IMG/VR virus record: IMGVR_UViG_3300043313_000424
Span: 1 to 23,720 of that record
DNA from: a virus
Reading direction: 5' to 3' (one strand)
DNA length: 23,720 nucleotides
Shown here: one piece after another, positions 14,583-20,363 of the stretch
Position numbering within the stretch: position 1 is the stretch's first letter
Layout: each line of letters opens with the position of its first letter
Notes under the pieces: model-generated
What the model saw: the letters and a program-made list of their open reading frames with translations, nothing else
Told to the model about the DNA's origin: nothing
The model's database searches: none
Made by a program: the position numbers and the translations under genes

Positions 14583-17500
14583 TGCGTAGACCCGTTCACG
14601 TTGATCTTCAAAAGGCGGTTTTGCTTGCTGAACGACATGATGGGATCGGCGTCGTTATAGCCCGGTATGTCGCCGTAGTAGAGGTGAAGCCACAGCAGGC
14701 TGTTCGCCGTGTCGCGCCAGTAACGCCTCGAGGTCGGCCCGCCTGCTGCGAGCAGGTCCGCGCGGTTGAAGACCTGCGTGAAGGTGTACGGACCGCCCGG
14801 GCCGTTGATCACGCAGCTCGTGACCGGCGTCGAGGGATTGAACTCGATTCCGAGCGTGAAGTTTTGCCCCGCCACGTTGGGGTAGCCCGCGTACAACGCG
14901 ATCAGCAGCTTCGAGGGCGTCGCCGCATTCGGGAGGTCTGCTTTGATGATCCCGTTAACGAGCTTGTCTTCGACCGCCGCATGGCGCATGTTGGGATAGT
15001 TCTGGTGCGGCGCTCCGGTGTTCCAAGTGCCGACCTGAGTGACGCCATCGGCTGCGTATCGCGTGTAGTTGATCGGGCTGTTATCCCCGTAGTACACGTC
15101 GATGTTGTCGAAGCGTTCGACCTGCACGCCGACGAAGTGATACGTGTCCGGCAGGAACTTGCCGTTGAGGTTCACCGCATCGGGCGAGCTGGGCGCATAG
15201 ACCGAACCGGTCGTGCCATGCAGCAGAAACGGGTGATCGAAGACCCACCAACCGCCGTCCTGCCCCATCGACGCGAGGCCGTCAGCAGGCAGCGACATAG
15301 CGCCGCTGTTGCCCTGCGACCATGGCACAGCGATATCGCCTACGAGGTTCTTGTACGCAGCAGAGAACCCTTGGTCCGGATAGTTGTTGGCGACCATGTA
15401 GAGCGGCGGGAATCGCACGCCGTACCAACCGGGCGAGGCACCGAGCACGCAGGTGTTGGTGTCGAGCGAAAAGCCGCGCTGTACCGGGTAGAGGTAGAAG
15501 TCCCACAGGCGCATGACCTGCCCCGATTGCGTCACCAGCGGCAGGCCGTAGCGGCTCTCGAGGTAGGTGTACTGCGGCGCGGTCGGGACGAAGATCGAAT
15601 TGATCCGGTTAACCCCGTTGTTGTACGACACCATCATGTTGTTGAGGGTGTTCGGGTACGCGTCGTCCAGCGTGGTGCTGACCATCAGGGCCTGATCGAA
15701 CGCCGAGATGGCACCGTGCGACGGCGCTGCATTGCCTGAGATGGAAACGCGAATCTGGCCGATCGCGGTGTTGCTGTTCTTCACGCCCGCGCAGGTCCAA
15801 CGAACGTAGTGCGGCGCTCGAGCTTCGTTGTTGTACCAGCGCTCGCACTTCCAAAGATTCACCTTGTCGAAGTCGTTCGGTGTGGTGTCGTAGAGGTTCA
15901 GCACGCGACCCGCTTCGTAGTGGCCGTACCCGAGCCCGCCGTCCTCGTTGATCACGCGCGGCTGCGTGCGCATGTTGAACGAGACGCAGCAGGCCGCTTC
16001 GTTGTTGAAGTGCTGCAGGTTCAGGTGATTCATCGGCGCGTACTCGACGTTCCGGGACTGACCGAAGCAGCCGAACTGGTACACGTCGGTGTTGGTGTCG
16101 TCAGGGTTGAACCTCTGATCGCACGCGAACGTGTTCCAGATGCCGATGAAGGCACCGAAGACCGAGTTGTTGCGCAGGTAGTTATCGGGGCTCGTGTACC
16201 AGATGCCCGATGCGCCCGCGTCGCTGTACTCGCCGGGGTATTGCCTGCCGTAGAAGGGGTGCCGGGTGTACTGGTCGTGGTACTTGATCGGGATCTGGCC
16301 GAACCTCAGCGAGCGCACGCCGCTCACAAGGTTGCCGTCGATCACGTTGCGTCGCTCGCTGCCGTCCTCGAGGAATATGCAGTGCGTGTCGATGTAGCAG
16401 TAGACGTTTTTCTCGAGCACGAAGCCGCAGGTGCCGTGAATCGTGCTGCCCCGGTTCGAGCTGCGCGAGGTCGAACACTTGCTGATGAAGTTTTTCGTGC
16501 CGTCCACGTCGCCGAGGTACACGCCGCCCTTGTTGGTTGGGCTCAGGTACGGCGTGTAGCTGCGCATGTGCTGGTGGTCGGGGTAGCGCCCCAAGAAGCC
16601 GGCCTGACCTACGCGGTACCGCTCGACGCCCTCCATTTGGCATTCAGCGGTAAGACCCATCACCATCAGGTGCGCGCCGTAGCCGTAGGTGTTCCAGTCT
16701 GAATCGTTGGGCGCGCCGTACTTGAGCGGGTGAGTCAGCAGGCCCACGCTCGAACAGTTGTCGATGCTCGAGGCCGCGCCTGCAGCGATCGCTGACAGCA
16801 CGCGCGAGCCGAGAATCTGCTGCCCGTTCACGGTGCCGAACACGTCGTTGGGCAGGATGCCGTGATTGGTGTAGCTGAGGTTCGTCCCCGGCACCTCCTC
16901 GAGCGTCGAGCCGCCGCGAGTCGGCGGCACGAGGTATTGGATTTTTCCGTGGTGACGGTGCTGCAGGGTCGCCGTGTTGGTCGGGAAGTGGCCTGCGTCG
17001 TAGGTCGTCGCCTGACTGATCGGGATCGTCGTGCTGTTCACCACGTTCGACGCGACCGTGATCACCTCTTGCCCCCATCCCGGCAGGCGCGTCACGTCGG
17101 GGTAGCGCTGCTCGGTGCCCGTAATCAGCAGGTCTACCGTGTTGTCGCTCAGGCCCTCGTAGTAGTACTTCGAGGTGGTCACCTCGAGCTTGTCGCCCGC
17201 CTTCAGGTTCACCGGCACGCGCGAGGTGATCGAGCTGGCACCGACCGCTGCGGTATTGCCGAGCTTGAACACGGTGGTAAGCCCGCTCACGTCGCTGCAC
17301 CAGTGCCACTTGCCGCCGTTCATTACGAGGCAGCCGCGGTTGCTCTCGGGTCGCGTGTCCTGCCGAAGGCCACCGGGCTGCGGCGAGGCGACCGCGAGGT
17401 CGTTCACCCTCAGGCCTGTCGGCACCCACTCGTGCGTGACGCTGCCGCGCGGGAAGGGGTCAGCTCGAGTGCCGCAGAAGTAGGTTCCGCCGTTGACGAT

Positions 17501-17761
17501 CAAGCGCTTCGTGCGCAGCACGGTCGATACCGTGCGCGACACCTTCAGGGTGCCGTAGACCGTCACGCTGTCGTAGTTCGGGGTAAGAGGCACGTCCAGC
17601 AGAACGACGTCGCCCACGCCCACCTCGATGATCGCGCCGTCGCCTGCGCTCGCATAGAGCACCGACCACAGCAGCTCGCCGCCGGGTCCGGGGGGAGGTG
17701 GAGGCGCAGCCGCCGCACCACCGCCGCGCCGCACCGCTTTCTGCATTGCACTGCGCGTCAT
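14579..17761 (-). CDS. G8-domain, CEMIP/TMEM2-like beta-helix tail spike (candidate polysaccharide depolymerase)
   Basis: A 1060-aa protein with a basic N-terminus and a Pro/Gly linker (12-29). A G8-type domain spans about 38-150, with repeated strands, a VYGTLKVS segment and NGGTYFCGT before DPF. The centre resembles the catalytic region of the eukaryotic hyaluronidases CEMIP and TMEM2 in motif order: VGQAGFLGRYPDHQHM (384-399), IHGTCGFVLEKN (441-452), HCIFLEDGSERRN (460-472), then a P-D-N (525-527) followed by N-N and GIW (540-542). From there it continues as a right-handed beta-helix-like architecture to a beta-rich C-terminus (about 850-1060). The expected role is binding or cleaving a surface glycan. 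Whether it cleaves, and what, cannot be told from sequence. The motif comparison is from memory. Confidence 0.75.
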   Translation of the reverse strand: MTRSAMQKAVRRGGGAAAAPPPPPGPGGELLWSVLYASAGDGAIIEVGVGDVVLLDVPLTPNYDSVTVYGTLKVSRTVSTVLRTKRLIVNGGTYFCGTRADPFPRGSVTHEWVPTGLRVNDLAVASPQPGGLRQDTRPESNRGCLVMNGGKWHWCSDVSGLTTVFKLGNTAAVGASSITSRVPVNLKAGDKLEVTTSKYYYEGLSDNTVDLLITGTEQRYPDVTRLPGWGQEVITVASNVVNSTTIPISQATTYDAGHFPTNTATLQHRHHGKIQYLVPPTRGGSTLEEVPGTNLSYTNHGILPNDVFGTVNGQQILGSRVLSAIAAGAASSIDNCSSVGLLTHPLKYGAPNDSDWNTYGYGAHLMVMGLTAECQMEGVERYRVGQAGFLGRYPDHQHMRSYTPYLSPTNKGGVYLGDVDGTKNFISKCSTSRSSNRGSTIHGTCGFVLEKNVYCYIDTHCIFLEDGSERRNVIDGNLVSGVRSLRFGQIPIKYHDQYTRHPFYGRQYPGEYSDAGASGIWYTSPDNYLRNNSVFGAFIGIWNTFACDQRFNPDDTNTDVYQFGCFGQSRNVEYAPMNHLNLQHFNNEAACCVSFNMRTQPRVINEDGGLGYGHYEAGRVLNLYDTTPNDFDKVNLWKCERWYNNEARAPHYVRWTCAGVKNSNTAIGQIRVSISGNAAPSHGAISAFDQALMVSTTLDDAYPNTLNNMMVSYNNGVNRINSIFVPTAPQYTYLESRYGLPLVTQSGQVMRLWDFYLYPVQRGFSLDTNTCVLGASPGWYGVRFPPLYMVANNYPDQGFSAAYKNLVGDIAVPWSQGNSGAMSLPADGLASMGQDGGWWVFDHPFLLHGTTGSVYAPSSPDAVNLNGKFLPDTYHFVGVQVERFDNIDVYYGDNSPINYTRYAADGVTQVGTWNTGAPHQNYPNMRHAAVEDKLVNGIIKADLPNAATPSKLLIALYAGYPNVAGQNFTLGIEFNPSTPVTSCVINGPGGPYTFTQVFNRADLLAAGGPTSRRYWRDTANSLLWLHLYYGDIPGYNDADPIMSFSKQNRLLKINVNGSTQ

Positions 17762-19155
17762 GCCATCGCATCCGATTGAATGTTCTCGAACGCGCAGGTG
17801 TTCGACACGTGCAGCTTGCCGTATAGCGCCGCTTGGCTCGCGCTCGAGTAGGTGTGCACGACAGTCCAGCTGGTGCCGGCGTTCTTCGAGACTTCGAGCA
17901 CGATGTTCGTGCCTGCGCGCCTCACTCGAATCTCGTCGTTGTTCGCAGGCGCAAGCACGGTGCCGTTGAGCGCCACGGTGTTGTACTGGCCGGCGTTGGC
18001 GTAGTAGACGTTCGCCGAGCCGTCGTGCCCGTAGTAGAGCCCGTACAGGGTGCCGCGCTCAGTGACGGTCGGGTCGAGGTCGAAGCCGAATACGCCCTTG
18101 AACGGGTTGCCGTTGTCGCCGCTGATGCCGGTGATCTTGCAGCGAATGTGGCCGTCTGCGCTCGCCGCAAGTTTCTTCGTGCTCGATGCGCCGTGCGTGT
18201 CGTCCTGAATGTTCCCGCCGTTCGCAGGGTTGCCGTAGTAGTTCCAGCCTGCGGTTGCGTCGCCGCTCTCGACTACGTATGCGCCGAGGGCCGTCATGCG
18301 CACCTTCGAGGCAGCGGGCAGCACGTAGTTTTGCACCGCAGCGCTGCTGATGGACGCGACGAGGTTGCCCGCAAGGTCGCGCATCTTGTTGGTCGCGGGC
18401 GGCGTGTAGTTCAGCGTCAGCGACTCGCCATAGGCGACCGGAGGCGAAACCGTGAGATACGTGTAGATGCCGTCCACGCGGGTGTGCGCGCTGATCGTCT
18501 TCGTCGGGATCGCGAAGGCCGAGGCAGCGCTGATTGCGGGGTCCATGTTCTCGGACCACTGCAGCACGACGCTGTTCTTGTCGGTGTTCTGAACCGCGAT
18601 CAGGCTGAGCGTCGGCACGCCCGTATCGATCAGCGGCCCCGGCACGATGCCGTAGTAGTAGCGGCCGTTCTCGCGCCACGTCGTGATCGTCTGCACCTGC
18701 CCTTGCGTGTTCACCCACTGCGGGTTGTTCACCGGGTTCATGGAGGCCGCGAAGGTCGGGATGTGCGCCGGATTGCCGTCCGCGATCAGGCCGATGATCG
18801 TTTCGGTCGAGTCGAGCGCGCCCGCAGGGTTCGGCGCGAAAGCGTACTGAGCGGTGACGGCCTGCTCCGGCATCTTCAGGTAGCCGGTGTACGGAATGCT
18901 CGTGTTGAACGCGACGCTGGTCGGGAAGCCGCTCGCGCCTGCTGCTGCTGCCTGAGCTGCTGCCGCAGCGACTTGCGCGGCTGCTGCCGTCGTCTGCGCG
19001 GTGTTAGCCGTGCCCTGCGCGGTCGATGCGGCAGTGCCTGCAGCAGTCGCCGTCGCCTGCGCTGTCGTGACGCGCGGGTCCAGGTCCTGAAAGTTGCCGT
19101 CGAGTTCGGCGATCGTGAGGGCCGAGCCCTTGGTCTGTCGGAGCGTGATCGTCAT
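17758..19155 (-). CDS. Tail fibre with coiled coil, SwmB-like and lectin-like domains, 465 aa
   Basis: The N-terminus LRQTKGSALTIAELDGNF is a common attachment motif of phage fibres. Residues 27-75 form an Ala/Thr/Gln-rich heptad region likely to trimerise as a coiled coil. Residues 183-280 resemble an SwmB/Big_5-type domain (LQWSENMDP, then YLTVSPPVAYGESLTLNYTPP, then RDLAGN). Residues 285-460 form a beta sandwich like a concanavalin-type lectin (HIRCKITG, FKGVFGFDLDP, GTNIVLEVSKNAGTSWTVV). The start overlaps the polyproline gene stop (ATGA) and its own stop overlaps the G8 spike ATG, suggesting that spike and fibre are made together. It is likely a receptor- or matrix-binding fibre. Confidence 0.83.
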   Translation of the reverse strand: MTITLRQTKGSALTIAELDGNFQDLDPRVTTAQATATAAGTAASTAQGTANTAQTTAAAAQVAAAAAQAAAAGASGFPTSVAFNTSIPYTGYLKMPEQAVTAQYAFAPNPAGALDSTETIIGLIADGNPAHIPTFAASMNPVNNPQWVNTQGQVQTITTWRENGRYYYGIVPGPLIDTGVPTLSLIAVQNTDKNSVVLQWSENMDPAISAASAFAIPTKTISAHTRVDGIYTYLTVSPPVAYGESLTLNYTPPATNKMRDLAGNLVASISSAAVQNYVLPAASKVRMTALGAYVVESGDATAGWNYYGNPANGGNIQDDTHGASSTKKLAASADGHIRCKITGISGDNGNPFKGVFGFDLDPTVTERGTLYGLYYGHDGSANVYYANAGQYNTVALNGTVLAPANNDEIRVRRAGTNIVLEVSKNAGTSWTVVHTYSSASQAALYGKLHVSNTCAFENIQSDAMA

Positions 19156-19316
19156 TGCACGTAGTCCTGTTCCATGTAGTCGCCTTCAACGAAGTGCGGA
19201 TTCGTCACCGGAGGAGGAGGCGGCGGGGGCGGCGGCGGTGGCGGGGGAGGAGGAGGCGGCGGCGGCGGGCGCGGCGGCTTTTTCTTCTCGGGCGGGGGTG
19301 CAGGGTCAGGCGACAT
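19152..19316 (-). CDS. Small polyproline protein with C-terminal aromatic tag, 54 aa
   Basis: ATG 19316 lies inside the last codons of the tube paralogue, in the third unit of its 15-base repeat, and the stop overlaps the fibre ATG (ATGA). The product has an N-terminal P/E/K-rich part, then 20 consecutive prolines (residues 17-36), then an 18-residue tag ending GDYMEQDYVQ. The tag resembles the T-Y-V repeats ending the tube paralogue (aromatic and Val/Met spaced by about five residues). A stiff proline rod with a terminal docking peptide is my reading, as an inference. It is short, so the coding call rests on exact stop/start overlaps at both ends and on the related tag. Confidence 0.7.
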   Translation of the reverse strand: MSPDPAPPPEKKKPPRPPPPPPPPPPPPPPPPPPPPVTNPHFVEGDYMEQDYVQ

Positions 19317-19350
19317 AGGTTGCGGCGACGTAGGTTGGGTCAACGTAGGT
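19306..19350 (-). repeat. Three tandem 15-base units encoding T-Y-V-x-x tags
   Basis: On the minus strand, ACCTACGTTGACCCA, ACCTACGTCGCCGCA and ACCTATGTCGCCTGA follow one another at 19350-19306. They encode TYVDP, TYVAA and TYVA-stop. The TAC-to-TAT change in the third unit creates the ATG of the next gene in another frame. Confidence 0.85.
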
Positions 19351-20049
19351 GGCACCCGGCGCAGGCGGCGGCGGGGGCGGTGGGGGCGGCGCAGGCGGCG
19401 CGCTGATGCCGGGGATCGCGAGGGCAAAGCCGTCGATCGACCACGCTCGAGCCTGAGTGCCGACCGCGCCGAGCTGCACGTCCTCGCCGACGAGCCCGGG
19501 CTGCGCGCGACAGAGCCGCACAAAGCCGCCCTTGTGCGTGATCCGCACGATCAGGCCGAACCCCTGAATCGCGGCGTTCTCGCAGACCAGATGCGCGGCG
19601 CTTCCCTCCTCGAACGCGAGGAGGTTCATGGCGAGGGTCTGTGCGCCGAGCAGGCCTCGCCCTCGGTTGCGCTGCTGAAAGTCGCGAATCGTGGTGCGGT
19701 CGATCGGCGCAGCATCCGGCACGGTGATCGTGTAGCTCGTGCTCTCGGCGATCGTCAGCCACGTGAGCACCGGCACCACGAACCCCGAGGCGTAGGTGTC
19801 GTACGGCGTGGTGTTCAGGCCTGCGAGCACGAAGCCGTTCGTCGTCGCGCTGCCGACTTGAAAGGCCTGTCCCTCGATTTGAGGCATGCCGGCCACGCCG
19901 TTGAAGTAGCCGGCGCTGAAGTTGGCGAGGCCGTGCGAATTCGCGATGATCGTGGGCCAGTACCCCTGAGGCACCACCTGAACTGCGATCGGAGTGCCAT
20001 ATGTGGCACCAACCTCGATTCGGACGTTGCGGCCCTTGATGACGGCCAC
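19306..20049 (-). CDS. Second tail-tube-like protein with polyproline stalk and TYV tags, 247 aa
   Basis: GTG 20049 follows the upstream stop by two codon-lengths of spacer, with GGAG about ten bases before it. The first 212 residues align almost without gaps to the major tube protein at 11753-12397: IKGRNVR at 4-10, PVLTWLT at 93-99 and GAVG at 194-197 fall at the same residue numbers in both. I estimate about one third identity by hand. The copy adds a C-terminal extension: a nine-proline run (221-229), then three T-Y-V units ending ATYVDPTYVAATYVA. It is embedded among fibre genes rather than next to the chaperones. It may cap or decorate the tail, or replace some tube subunits; function is inference. 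Confidence 0.85.
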   Translation of the reverse strand: MAVIKGRNVRIEVGATYGTPIAVQVVPQGYWPTIIANSHGLANFSAGYFNGVAGMPQIEGQAFQVGSATTNGFVLAGLNTTPYDTYASGFVVPVLTWLTIAESTSYTITVPDAAPIDRTTIRDFQQRNRGRGLLGAQTLAMNLLAFEEGSAAHLVCENAAIQGFGLIVRITHKGGFVRLCRAQPGLVGEDVQLGAVGTQARAWSIDGFALAIPGISAPPAPPPPPPPPPAPGATYVDPTYVAATYVA

Positions 20050-20051
20050 GC

Positions 20052-20363
20052 TCAGCGCTCCGTCATCTGAAGGTACAGCGTGCGATGGTCGCTGCGCGGC
20101 GGCGTCGCCGTCGTAATGAAGTCGAACGTGATCGAGGCGAGCGCGCCCGGAGTGCCGTCCTTCACCCATGCCGTCAGCACGCCGCCCGATCGAGTCGGCG
20201 CTGAGTGCTGCACAAGGCCACCGCTTAGCGTCACGGTGAACGAGGCGATCGAGTCGCCGATCAGCGCCAGCCAGTCGGTCAGGTCAACCGAGTAATCGAG
20301 CTTCGCGCTCGGGTCTTTCGGGATCGTCGGCCGCGATGGCACGCTCAGGTCGTAGCTTTCCAT
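20052..20363 (-). CDS. Fibre-tail adaptor-like phage protein, 103 aa
   Basis: ATG 20363 overlaps the long fibre stop by 19 bases, with AGGAAAGG upstream. The sequence IPKDPSAKLDYSVDLTDWLALIGDSIASFTVTLSGG followed by SGGVLTAWVKDGTPGALASITFDFITTATPPRSDHRTLYLQM matches a widespread phage family (K-D-P-x-A-x-L-D-Y-x-x-D-W, then a G-G/D-G-x-x-G core, then an R-x-D-x-R-T-L strand), often annotated as a phage fibre-tail adaptor. It commonly follows a gene ending in VPAE-like repeats, as here. A small beta-sandwich connecting fibre and virion is the likely role. Confidence 0.75.
   Translation of the reverse strand: MESYDLSVPSRPTIPKDPSAKLDYSVDLTDWLALIGDSIASFTVTLSGGLVQHSAPTRSGGVLTAWVKDGTPGALASITFDFITTATPPRSDHRTLYLQMTER

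Noticed and set aside
17833-19164. A 443-codon plus-strand frame opposite the 465-aa fibre
   Set aside because: Low-complexity Arg/Val/Ala composition, no motif, and complete overlap with a fibre gene with recognisable N-terminal and lectin-like domains.
20050-20169. Longer start for the tube paralogue
   Set aside because: The extra N-terminal residues are read in the wrong frame of the adaptor gene, and the homologous tube protein begins exactly at the chosen position.
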